NCBI RefSeq assembly: GCF_014137855.1
Contig: NZ_JACGWT010000002.1
Coordinates: 310,001-374,000, forward strand
Direction: 5' to 3'
Source: Microlunatus kandeliicorticis
GTDB taxonomy: Bacteria > Actinomycetota > Actinomycetes > Propionibacteriales > Propionibacteriaceae
DNA length: 64,000 nt
Positions 26,450 through 34,777 of the stretch are shown here, one piece after another. The notes under the pieces were generated by a model. The model made no database searches. It was not told the DNA's origin and saw only the letters and a list, made by a program, of their open reading frames with translations. The translations under genes were made by a program, and so were the position numbers. Position 1 is the first letter of the stretch. Every line of letters starts with the position of its first letter.

Positions 26450-28081
26450 ATGAACCTACTCTCAATGATCCTACCGGGCTTCCGAGATTTACGAACGCCT
26501 TTCTCTGCCGGACTCCTATGGGCAACCGCCTTTTTCGCAGCATGGATCGCGCTTCCTCCAGCGACTTCAGATCGGCTGCAAATAGCGTTTCGACCTTACA
26601 GTGCTTTGATCGTGAAATTTCCATCAGGCGTAAAGACGGGGATCCTTATCGCTTCGGTATATCTTGTTGGTGTCATTCTTACGTACGTCTTCTCGGCGCT
26701 GTCGCGCACGCTCGGAGTTCTGCTCGACTACCGCATTCTTATAGCGGTTCTCGCCGTCGCGGTGGTAGTATTGGTTTCATTTCTTGGGGCGACTGCTCTT
26801 TTCTGGGTCGGGGTGCTGCTGGGTGTTTCTGTCACAGCACTGATCGTGATATTTGTTCGAAGCTTGCTAATATCCAAGACCGCCCAGGGCGCTGACCGAT
26901 TGGAGCAGCCAGTCAGCGAGGAGCCGTCGCGTAACGAAGACGTGGAGCCTGGCATCGGCCCCACCGCCGCCCTCTCCACGACCGCCCAAGACGAAGGTAG
27001 TGATTCCGTGGGAGCAACTGCCCAACAGGAATCACCTATGACTCTGCAAGATCTCCTTGGCGATGTCTCTGAAGCTCTCAGATTCGTGGGTCTTACAGTG
27101 CTCGAAGGCCTCAGGACTCTCGCCTATAGCTGGAGCAATGAACGAGCTGAGAGGCTCTACTTCTTAAAACAAGACGCTGAGCGACGAGTTCAAAGGTCAC
27201 CCTTCATGAGCCGCGAAATTGTGGATACCATGTCGCTCGCTGGCTCCGCAGATGCGCTTGACTTTCTCAATGCAAAATTCCCGCCAGAAGATTCCGAAGA
27301 CCTACTTAGCACGATGAGCAGTGCCGATTCTGACTGGTTGCGGAACCATATTACGGGAATCGAGCAAAACCAAAACGCAGCCAAGCGACCTTGGCGACGA
27401 TTGTATCGTGAGGCACGAACCGCTCACTATGTACCACGTCGAGATGTAGAGACCTATGTGAAAGAGTCTCTGCTGGGTGTGCTTGCTGGGAGTTCGGAGG
27501 CTAGAAGAGAATTTGTCTGGAGATATGTCGTCGTGGCATTGCCGCCAGAGCAAATTGATCGACGTATATCTGAGCTCAAGGTGAGACTTAAAGTGGACCA
27601 CGAAAAGCTTTACGACGAGTACGATCGTCTCTCCGCCGAAGCCGAATTTCGGAGTGCCATCGGCATCCCGATGGCGGCAACCCTCATCTTTGTAGGCTAC
27701 GCGCAGGTGCAAACATTCAGCTGGTTGACATTTGATCAATGGTGGCCAACCGTCGACCGGCTTCTTAATGTTCAAGCTTTGCCGTCATGGCTTTATTGGC
27801 TGCCAGAAGCCTGTCGGGAAATACTGCATCAACCATTCTGGGCGTTCGTTATTGGCGTAGTGATTATGATTCTGTTTTCCTCGGCCGGAAAGGCCAAAGC
27901 CGGAGAGGCCGCACGTCTTCTCTACGCAGCCGTCCGCCAGGGCATCCTCTCAAAGGCAGACGAGCCGCTGTTTGACAGCTCCGAACTTGGCTTTGATCAA
28001 GGCGGAGTTCTTGGCGTCCGCCCTGAGGGTCGTGAACCTGCCGAAACGGCACCCATGATGACCGAACCAACGTCCCAGTAG
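26450..28081 (+). CDS. Low-GC multi-pass membrane protein, unknown cargo gene
   Basis: A 543-residue protein with base composition near 50% GC against about 70% around it, a sign of recent transfer. About four N-terminal membrane helices lie at residues 18-38, 60-85, 95-118 and 120-142, followed by an acidic disordered stretch (to about 205), a helical cytoplasmic domain (residues 210-390) and two helices at about 398-418 and 465-485. I do not recognise the family. With the next gene it forms the only sizeable cargo that is neither transfer nor core function. Such two-gene membrane cargo is often defence-related, but no defence domain is identifiable. Confidence 0.75.
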   Translation: MNLLSMILPGFRDLRTPFSAGLLWATAFFAAWIALPPATSDRLQIAFRPYSALIVKFPSGVKTGILIASVYLVGVILTYVFSALSRTLGVLLDYRILIAVLAVAVVVLVSFLGATALFWVGVLLGVSVTALIVIFVRSLLISKTAQGADRLEQPVSEEPSRNEDVEPGIGPTAALSTTAQDEGSDSVGATAQQESPMTLQDLLGDVSEALRFVGLTVLEGLRTLAYSWSNERAERLYFLKQDAERRVQRSPFMSREIVDTMSLAGSADALDFLNAKFPPEDSEDLLSTMSSADSDWLRNHITGIEQNQNAAKRPWRRLYREARTAHYVPRRDVETYVKESLLGVLAGSSEARREFVWRYVVVALPPEQIDRRISELKVRLKVDHEKLYDEYDRLSAEAEFRSAIGIPMAATLIFVGYAQVQTFSWLTFDQWWPTVDRLLNVQALPSWLYWLPEACREILHQPFWAFVIGVVIMILFSSAGKAKAGEAARLLYAAVRQGILSKADEPLFDSSELGFDQGGVLGVRPEGREPAETAPMMTEPTSQ

Positions 28082-28298
28082 TCATTTGCTGCTGGGCGCG
28101 TAGTCTTGCTAATCGTCGTTATCGCTACTACCTCGGCGTCCCACCGACGATGATCATAAGGATGCTGACAAATCAAACCGGGTCCGAGATGCTGCTGGCA
28201 TCCGCGCACATCTCGGCCGGCCGATCACTCCTGGTCGAGGTCAGCTGACAATGATGGCGAATACATTGCCGAATCTGGCTCTATGGGATCAAGGCGGC

Positions 28299-28365
28299 TC
28301 GCTGCGCTCGCCGCGGCTGCGGTCCGGTCCTCGCTCGCTGCGCTCCCTGCGGTCCGGTCCTCGCT
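28299..28365. repeat. Two GC-rich 30-bp-period repeats between the low-GC genes
   Basis: CTGCGGTCCGGTCCTCGCT occurs at 28317-28335 and 28347-28365, each preceded by a CTCGCTGCGCTC block. The 390-bp gap between the two low-GC genes otherwise holds nothing that I can support. The repeat is strikingly GC-rich inside AT-rich DNA and may be an inserted palindromic repeat or part of a transcript stem. Confidence 0.45.
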
Positions 28366-28470
28366 GAACTTGGCTTCGCTTCAATTACACGCGACCAAAG
28401 TCGCCTACGCGAGCGCATACTCAAGTACTCTGCTGGACGTGGACCGACCAAATGACCGCCAAGACTTGCC

Positions 28471-29823
28471 ATGAAGGAGCCATCAGAAGCACCGCGAGAG
28501 AACCAACTCGAAGTGGCGGAACGCCGAATCGACGCTCTTTCGGAATTAGTTAAGCCGAACACAGGACATGCGCGCGAACTGAGCATACTAAAAAGAGCGA
28601 TTGGTCTAGCGCAGGATCTTCCGTTCCATTTGTTGCAAAACGGCTTGGGAACCTATGACCTCCGATTGTTGGAGAGCGTTTGCCGAGACATTGTGCTCCT
28701 AGAACCGGAACGGAGTATCTACAACCTTCAGCAAGCGCGACAGTCACTCATCAGGTCCTTATACACTCTTACTTCATCGCAGGAGAATTTCGGCGACTCA
28801 GTCGACTGGGCAAAAGCTCAGCACATAAACGCAGCGGTTGCTGCATTAGCTCCAACGGTGGAAATAGTAGAACCCTCTGACGGCGGGTCACCTTGGCTAA
28901 GCTCGGACGGTGCGCAACACCAGTCCATATACCTTGAATTGAGAAAGGCACTTGATCTCGCCATACAACGTATCGAGTCGCTTTCGTCCGGACCAACTAC
29001 CCTGGACGCCTCAGACGAGCTCGATTTGGTTCGAGAAGCACTCCAAATCGCCGAAATATTTGCCGACAGCGCTCGGACCTATGGCGTGCTTGACGTATAT
29101 TCTATCAATGACCTCACTTCAGTAATCGGGCAAACCGCATTGTTTGAGATGATGGAAGGCGTAGACGAATTACGTGCTCTTCGGCGTCGCTTAATCCAAC
29201 GGCTGTTCGACTCAATCGCCGAGGGTGCCCGTAGGGTAACTGATACTGAACGGGCACAACTCCAAGGACTAAGCGTAGATCTGGCGAACCTCACAGCATC
29301 TAGAGTCGTTGCCGACGCTGACGCCGTGTCTAGGGCACGGGCAGCGACAGAAGAAAGCGCTGGATCCGTGGCCGAGAGCGAGCTGGCTCAGCAGTTCGCC
29401 GGGTATCAGGTAGCACAATTGCGGGCCAGCTGGGGATGGCTCATCGTTTCAGTCTTCGCGCTTGCAGCCACGGTCGGGGTTGCCTTGGCCGCCCTGAATC
29501 AATCAGTTGGCTTGGGTTGGCAGAGCTATGTATCGCACCTACTTGTTGCACTTCCATGCCTGGGGCTGGCTGCATACTGCTCGCGTGAGGCATCTCGCCA
29601 CCGCCAGGCTAGCCAATGGGCTGGGCGCCTCGCGGTTCAACTCAAGTCCGTGGGTGCCTTCACCGGTCGGCTCAGCAACGAGAGTCGCGATGCCGTTCTA
29701 ACAAGTTTTGGACACTACGTGTTTGGACCGCATAGCGTCTCCGACGACAACCAGATCCAGTCTGTCCCACCCGAGATAGTAAAGGCCGTCGCGGATGCAA
29801 TCAAGGCACGCGGGACAGTTTGA
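28471..29823 (+). CDS. Low-GC helical protein with C-terminal membrane hairpin, unknown cargo gene
   Basis: A 450-residue protein. Residues 1-310 are soluble and helical, with repeated amphipathic helices (LGTYDLRLLESVCRDIVLLE, LDLAIQRIESLSSG, ELDLVREALQIAEIFADSAR). Two membrane helices follow (WGWLIVSVFALAATVGVALA and SHLLVALPCLGLAAYCS), then a short tail of the form ASRHRQASQWAGRLAVQLKS with a final FGHYVFG. A two-helix hairpin plus this kind of basic, HR-containing tail occurs in several membrane-associated conflict proteins; I draw only a loose resemblance. Low GC matches the upstream gene, so the two probably arrived together. Confidence 0.75.
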   Translation: MKEPSEAPRENQLEVAERRIDALSELVKPNTGHARELSILKRAIGLAQDLPFHLLQNGLGTYDLRLLESVCRDIVLLEPERSIYNLQQARQSLIRSLYTLTSSQENFGDSVDWAKAQHINAAVAALAPTVEIVEPSDGGSPWLSSDGAQHQSIYLELRKALDLAIQRIESLSSGPTTLDASDELDLVREALQIAEIFADSARTYGVLDVYSINDLTSVIGQTALFEMMEGVDELRALRRRLIQRLFDSIAEGARRVTDTERAQLQGLSVDLANLTASRVVADADAVSRARAATEESAGSVAESELAQQFAGYQVAQLRASWGWLIVSVFALAATVGVALAALNQSVGLGWQSYVSHLLVALPCLGLAAYCSREASRHRQASQWAGRLAVQLKSVGAFTGRLSNESRDAVLTSFGHYVFGPHSVSDDNQIQSVPPEIVKAVADAIKARGTV

Positions 29824-29988
29824 ATGACAGATCAGCCCCTTAACGCGGGCCCCAATAGGAGCTGAAGGTGACCCCTGTGCTCTTACAGAGTCGGCTGCGC
29901 AAAAATATAGGCGGGATCCGTCCGAAAGGCGATTCCGCTGTTTACCTGAACTTTCACAGAATCCCAACCCCATCTGGCGAAATGAGAA

Positions 29989-30039
29989 GGCGGACAGTCG
30001 GGTTGATGGCGGACAGTCGGGTTGATGGCGGACAATCAG
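29989..30039. repeat. 19-bp tandem repeats (2.7 copies)
   Basis: GGCGGACAGTCGGGTTGAT is repeated at 29989-30007 and 30008-30026, with a partial third copy from 30027 (one changed base). It sits in a 340-bp stretch (29824-30163) without a gene that I can support. Tandem repeats of about this size containing TGTCCGCC resemble the ends of IS21-family elements, so this may be a leftover IS end. That is inferred. Confidence 0.55.
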
Positions 30040-30163
30040 CGCTTAGTGGTACCGGGTGACTGCGCGCAAGGCGCACAGTATTCGTCAGCGCTCGGGAGTT
30101 ACCCGTGGCCACTCGCATGGATCCGCTCGGCGTCCGACGATCGTGGTTGTGAGAGCAACGGAA

Positions 30164-30568
30164 CTATGACCGCGAGTCCTCCCGTGTACTGTTCGGCTCT
30201 GACTGACCGTCGGTGAGTTCGAGCCAGACGTACCGTGCGGGCCAACAAATAGCGTGGCTCGGACGCGCTGGCCGTTCATCGGCCGACTGGCCGATCCACC
30301 ACCACCACTGGTCTTCGCCGACTAGATGGACGTACCAGCCGCCGGCGTCCTCGAAGACCTCCGAGGCGATCCGGAGTCCATAACGGATCCCGGACCCGTT
30401 CCTCGTCGCGCCTCGGCGCCCGAACGCATCCGGGGCGTCGATGACCGAGACCCACTCGATCGGAGGTGGCGGGCCGAAGTCCACATACTCGAGCGGACCG
30501 TTGACGTCGACCAACCGGCCGTTATCGTCGAAGCTCAAGTCCTCCCACCTGCTCGGAGGCTCCGTCAC
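30164..30568 (-). CDS. Small Trp-rich hypothetical protein at the end of the T4SS operon
   Basis: A 134-residue acidic protein. I place the start at GTG 30568, which overlaps the stop of the peptidase gene (GTGA); the frame is open further upstream. Visible features are VSVIDAPDAFGRRGATRNGS, a beta-type centre, a WWWWIGQ cluster and a C-terminal ARYVWLELTDG. No signal or membrane segment is seen. It is the last gene of the minus-strand secretion operon. Function is unknown; an immunity- or entry-exclusion-like role is a guess. Confidence 0.55.
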   Translation of the reverse strand: MTEPPSRWEDLSFDDNGRLVDVNGPLEYVDFGPPPPIEWVSVIDAPDAFGRRGATRNGSGIRYGLRIASEVFEDAGGWYVHLVGEDQWWWWIGQSADERPARPSHAICWPARYVWLELTDGQSEPNSTREDSRS

Positions 30569-32097
30569 GGCGACACCCCACGCCCGGAAAGCCACGCATC
30601 CGGGTCGACCGGAGTGCCGTTGACCCGCACCTCCAAGTGAAGGTGCGGCCCGGTCGTGTTGCCCGTGGCACCGATCCGGCCGATGACCTGACCCGCGCTC
30701 ACCGCATCACCCACCCTCACCTCCTGAGCCGACTGATGCGCGTACCAGCTCTGCACACCGTTGGGGTGCTGGATCTTCGTCAGGTTCCCGTACGCCCCGC
30801 CCCAGCCTGCCCAGACAACCGTCCCGGCCATGATTGCGTGAATCGGGGTGCCGGTGGGAGCCGCGAAGTCCAGCCCGGTGTGACAGTTCGCCCAGTGGCT
30901 CGAGCACTGCCCAAACCGCGCAGTCAGAACATAGTGGTCGACCGGCAACACGATCGAGCCGAACCCACGGACACCCGATGCACCGCCGCTCCCGGCTTGA
31001 TCCCCGTAGACGGAGATGTGGACGTGGTCACGGTGCGCAGCGGTCGGGTCCGGCCCGCTGTAACAGGCGGCGGCCGACGTGCCGCAGCTTCGCCAACCCT
31101 CGGAGGCCCGCTCGACGTTCCAGATGCGGGCGTTCCAGATGACGTACTTCACGCCTAGTGCCTGATGCTTCCGGACGGCCCAGGCGGCGATCGCATCACC
31201 CAACCGCACGCCGGTCGCGCTCGAAGGACCCGGGATCATCGCGTCCACGGCTCGGCCGTCCTGGTGGTCGGTGTCGACGTTCGCCGGCCGATCACCGACG
31301 CCGTACAGGGTCGTCAACTGCGGCCAGGAGTCCTTCAGGCAACGGAAGACCCGGAGCGCGTCGGGGGTGAGGCCCTGCTCGGCGGCCATCCCGGTCGCGG
31401 GGCAGCTCATCGCACCGGCCGCACCGCACATGCCGGACCCCATCGCCGCGACCGCATCGGCGCTTCCAGCCGGGGCCTTGGCCTTGATCGAGGCCACCAG
31501 ACCGGCAGCCGAACGCTCCCACTTCGCGTAGGCGTCAGGAAACGCCGAGCGCTGCACCGTCTGCGCCGCGACGGTGACCGACATCAGCTGCCAGCCCGTC
31601 ACCTTCGCCAACGCCTGGAAGAACAGCCGTGACGAATGCACGGGATCCTCGCGGACGGCAGCAGGCCCCCAGCTCGCCCGCTGTTGGAACAGTCCTAGCG
31701 AGTCGCGGTCGCCGTAGTTGAGGTTCCGCAGTCCCGACTCCTGGAGCGCCGTTGCGATCCCGACGACCGCGCCGCGGTCACCGAGCGACAGCTGCTGTGA
31801 GACCGACCAGATCGTGGTCGCGTTGCGGACCTGTTCGGCCGAGAAATCACCGGAAGCCTGCGCATCGCCGGCCAGCGCGAGGGTCGAATCCGCGCACGAA
31901 CCGCCGTCGGTGATCCGCTGCTGCTGGCCGCGCAGGCTCGCCGTCAGCTGGGCTGCCAACATCCACGGGCCGAAGACCACCGCCAGGGATGTGCACAGCC
32001 CGGCCAACACCAGCCCGACGATCAGGTAGCGGAACCCACGCTGGCGCGCCAAGGTCGTGGCGAGCTGGAGCGCCATCTTCGCGGTCGCGGGATCCAC
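30565..32097 (-). CDS. VirB1-like cell-wall hydrolase: transglycosylase-like plus M23 peptidase
   Basis: A 510-residue anchored wall hydrolase (membrane helix at residues 24-48: LIVGLVLAGLCTSLAVVFGP). Residues about 90-180 resemble a lysozyme-like domain (ATALQESGLRNLNYGDRDSL, GLFQQR). A middle domain at about 235-360 has HQDGRAVDAMIPG and HRDHVHISVYG. The C-terminal M23 metallopeptidase shows HTGLDFAAPTGTP (H and D ligands near residue 405) and HLHLEVRV near residue 485. Opening a local hole in peptidoglycan is the expected role in conjugation. It belongs to the T4SS operon. Confidence 0.85.
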   Translation of the reverse strand: MDPATAKMALQLATTLARQRGFRYLIVGLVLAGLCTSLAVVFGPWMLAAQLTASLRGQQQRITDGGSCADSTLALAGDAQASGDFSAEQVRNATTIWSVSQQLSLGDRGAVVGIATALQESGLRNLNYGDRDSLGLFQQRASWGPAAVREDPVHSSRLFFQALAKVTGWQLMSVTVAAQTVQRSAFPDAYAKWERSAAGLVASIKAKAPAGSADAVAAMGSGMCGAAGAMSCPATGMAAEQGLTPDALRVFRCLKDSWPQLTTLYGVGDRPANVDTDHQDGRAVDAMIPGPSSATGVRLGDAIAAWAVRKHQALGVKYVIWNARIWNVERASEGWRSCGTSAAACYSGPDPTAAHRDHVHISVYGDQAGSGGASGVRGFGSIVLPVDHYVLTARFGQCSSHWANCHTGLDFAAPTGTPIHAIMAGTVVWAGWGGAYGNLTKIQHPNGVQSWYAHQSAQEVRVGDAVSAGQVIGRIGATGNTTGPHLHLEVRVNGTPVDPDAWLSGRGVSP

Positions 32098-32100
32098 GGC

Positions 32101-32670
32101 TCAGACCTGCTCGACCGACGTCGCCAGCCATCCGAGTCTGGCCTGCGGATCGGCCACGACCAGCACTCGGATCGTCAGGTCCGACGACAGCTGCTGGCTG
32201 AACGTCACGCTGTAGGGCGAAACGTCCTCGACCGAGGGCGGACCCACCGGACGTGCGGCGGGCACGTTGTCCAGTGAGGTCAGCTCGAGCTGCTCCGCCA
32301 GCGCAGGCACCGCAGAATCCTGGAGAGCCTGCTTGCGGCTCTGTGGATCACGGTCGAGCCAGGCTCGAACGAACTCCTCGACGGCTTGGCGTGACTCGGT
32401 CGGCGCTGTGCTCGGCTGGGTCTCGTCCGACCCGGCCGGTGCGGTCGTGGTGGGTGATCCGGTGATTGTGGGGGTCGTCGACTCCGCAACTTTGCTGACT
32501 GCGCTCGGCGCCGGCGGCTTGGACGCCGAAGTGGTGCCGCTGGTCGCCGTCCAGACGATCAGGAGCGCGCCGACCGCGACTACCGCGGCGAGCAGCAGCA
32601 ACGACCGCCACGGCACACGACGCCGGGCGGAGTCTTCGACGTCGTAGGTGAGGACATCAGGCCGGCGCAT
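32101..32670 (-). CDS. TcpC/VirB8-like membrane-anchored transfer protein
   Basis: A 189-residue protein with a short cytoplasmic head, one membrane helix (WRSLLLLAAVVAVGALLIVW), a Ser/Thr/Pro spacer, and an exterior domain of about 110 residues (AVEEFVRAWLDRDPQSRKQA, VTFSQQLSSDLTIRVLVVAD). One helix plus an NTF2-like fold fits VirB8/TcpC proteins of Gram-positive conjugation systems; the fold is inferred from pattern only. It starts within the 3' end of the VirB6-like gene and ends 3 bp before the hydrolase gene. Confidence 0.6.
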   Translation of the reverse strand: MRRPDVLTYDVEDSARRRVPWRSLLLLAAVVAVGALLIVWTATSGTTSASKPPAPSAVSKVAESTTPTITGSPTTTAPAGSDETQPSTAPTESRQAVEEFVRAWLDRDPQSRKQALQDSAVPALAEQLELTSLDNVPAARPVGPPSVEDVSPYSVTFSQQLSSDLTIRVLVVADPQARLGWLATSVEQV

Positions 32671-34777
32671 GGACGGACTCGGCCCGGTTGCTGCGATACA
32701 TCACCAGCGGCTGTTCGTGGCCGTCTTCGTCGAGCTCGAGCTCCGCGGCCGGCACGTAGACCTCCGCCGGTGCGTCGCTCGCGGTCGACCGCGAGTACAG
32801 CGGCCCATCCTCGTCGGCGACGATCACGCCGGTCGGGTAGACCACCTCCACTCCACCCCGCGCGGGAACACCCGGCCGCGGCCGCACCACATCTCCGGGA
32901 CGCTCTCCGCCCGGCTCGGCAGCATCGGCGGACGTAGTGGTTATCGGCGGAAATGGTCGCAGACGAGAGCCGAGGTCCGGGCCCGCCTGCGCGTCAGGTT
33001 CGCTGATCTCCGGGTCTGCTGCTTCGGCCGCGTCGATGCGGTTCGGGCCGGCCGGAAGCGCTGCCACCGCGGTTCGCCGACCGACGATGCCAGGCCACGC
33101 TTGCCGCGCCTGCGCTGCACTGCCCACCGGGAGCGCCACGGCGGTGACCGGAGTGGCTGCACCGAGCTGAAGGGAACTTCCCCCGGGCACACCGCTCGTC
33201 GACGACGATAGCGCCGGTGCAGCAACCGCGGTCTGCCAGGCCGGAGAGGGCAACGAACCCAGCGACTCCAGCGCCTCGGTGGACGGCGACTGCGCGTCTG
33301 ACCCGTTGGCCGCCGCTGCGGCGACGACTCCGCGCTCGACGCCCTGCTCACTTCCGAACTTCGCGCCGAAGTAGCTGGCCACCCCAGAGGCCGCCGCGCG
33401 TACGTAGGAGCGATTCGGGTCCAGCCCTGGGACGATCGTCTTGAAGCTCCGCAGCGGCCGGGTCAGCACGATACCGACCACGGTCGCCACCACCACCCAG
33501 AACAGCTTGGCCCCGCCACTCAGCGAATCAGCCGACTGAATAGCGCCGAGGACCAAGGCCATCACACCACCCGCGATCACGAACTTCACCACCGCCACCG
33601 CCGCCGCGGTGAACAGATCCCACAACCGGCGCAGCACCGTCGTGTGCGTCGGCAGCACCCCGAGAATCACCGCCAGTGGCGCCGCCAGCACCAAGCCCTG
33701 CATCATCACCCGGGCGATCATCACCATCAGCATCGCCAGCCCGATGAATAGGCTCATCGCCAACACGACGACCACCCCGAACAACGCCGGGCCAGTCCGC
33801 TCGCCGCGACCTGTGAAGGTCTCGTAGGCGGCCGGATCCTTCGTCTTCAGCTCGTCGGCGACCGCCTTGAACTCTCGCGCCTTGTCCCGGTCAATGCTCT
33901 GCTTGGCCTCCGGGTCGGCCTGCATGCGCTTCATGTCCGACCACGTGTAGTGCGTCGCACTCATCAGCCGCGGTCCGAGCGCGACTGCCGTGGGCGAGTC
34001 CGGGTCACCGAAGTTCCCCGTCAGCCAGGTCCGATAGGCGCTCTCGCGGGTGACCGCATCGCTGCCGGAGGCCGAGAACTGCTGCCCGGCCACATTGGAC
34101 AGCTCGACGACGCCACGGTCGACGCTGCTGGACAGGGTCGTCGGGAACAGCAGCGCGAACGCGGCCAACGCGACCGATCCCACGATGACCAGCATCGAAC
34201 GCATCGTGTCGGCGTAACTCGAGCGCTTCGCCCGGAACCCGATGATCAGGCCGACGCCGAGCACGGCCACCGGCAGCCACAGACCCAGCAGTGGGCCCTG
34301 CAACTTGCCGGCGATCGCGGTCACCACGTTGGTCAGCCAGTCGATCGAGAAGCCCTTGGCCAGGTGCTCCAACGTGTCGAGCTGGGCCAGCGTCGCCCCG
34401 GTGAGCGACATGACCACATTCGCGCTCTGCGTGTTCGTCACGGCCACCGGGTCGCTGAGGAAGTCGCTCCCACAGCCCAGGTCGTAGTTGGCCCACTGCC
34501 AGTTGTAGCCGTAGACGTCACCGATCGGCACCGACGGATTCTTGAACGGGTCCGGCGCCGAGTCCGGGACGTCGGCCGGCTTCGAGGTCAACATGCCCGG
34601 CAGACCCGACTTCGGCGCGATCGGTGCCGGGGCGTCCGAACAGATGTCGGCCGCCGCCGGACGTGCGCTCACCAGCAGCGCCGCCGCCGCGATCACCCCC
34701 GCGAGCAGCAGACGCACCACCAGACGCTGCGTCGCCGTACCGCGCTTGCCGCTCGAGCGTTGACGCGATCGGGTCAT
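32657..34777 (-). CDS. VirB6/TrbL-like polytopic channel protein
   Basis: A 706-residue protein with an N-terminal signal-like helix (LLLAGVIAAAALLVSARPAAA), an exported loop with two Cys (ICSDAP and LGCGSD), and then about seven membrane helices between residues 160 and 450, including WLPVAVLGVGLIIGF, MLVIVGSVALAAFALLFP, ALFGVVVVLAMSLFIGLAML and AAVAVVKFVIAGGVMALV. The last 250 residues are a disordered Ala/Pro/Ser-rich cytoplasmic tail. This is the layout of VirB6/TrbL inner-membrane channel components. It overlaps the VirB4-like gene by 4 bp. Confidence 0.8.
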   Translation of the reverse strand: MTRSRQRSSGKRGTATQRLVVRLLLAGVIAAAALLVSARPAAADICSDAPAPIAPKSGLPGMLTSKPADVPDSAPDPFKNPSVPIGDVYGYNWQWANYDLGCGSDFLSDPVAVTNTQSANVVMSLTGATLAQLDTLEHLAKGFSIDWLTNVVTAIAGKLQGPLLGLWLPVAVLGVGLIIGFRAKRSSYADTMRSMLVIVGSVALAAFALLFPTTLSSSVDRGVVELSNVAGQQFSASGSDAVTRESAYRTWLTGNFGDPDSPTAVALGPRLMSATHYTWSDMKRMQADPEAKQSIDRDKAREFKAVADELKTKDPAAYETFTGRGERTGPALFGVVVVLAMSLFIGLAMLMVMIARVMMQGLVLAAPLAVILGVLPTHTTVLRRLWDLFTAAAVAVVKFVIAGGVMALVLGAIQSADSLSGGAKLFWVVVATVVGIVLTRPLRSFKTIVPGLDPNRSYVRAAASGVASYFGAKFGSEQGVERGVVAAAAANGSDAQSPSTEALESLGSLPSPAWQTAVAAPALSSSTSGVPGGSSLQLGAATPVTAVALPVGSAAQARQAWPGIVGRRTAVAALPAGPNRIDAAEAADPEISEPDAQAGPDLGSRLRPFPPITTTSADAAEPGGERPGDVVRPRPGVPARGGVEVVYPTGVIVADEDGPLYSRSTASDAPAEVYVPAAELELDEDGHEQPLVMYRSNRAESVHAPA

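Noticed and set aside
26154-26624. 157-codon minus-strand gene upstream of the HD gene
   Set aside because: The only recognisable part is a short Lsr2 N-terminus-like stretch. The rest has no coding signal, so it is treated as part of the lsr2 remnant.
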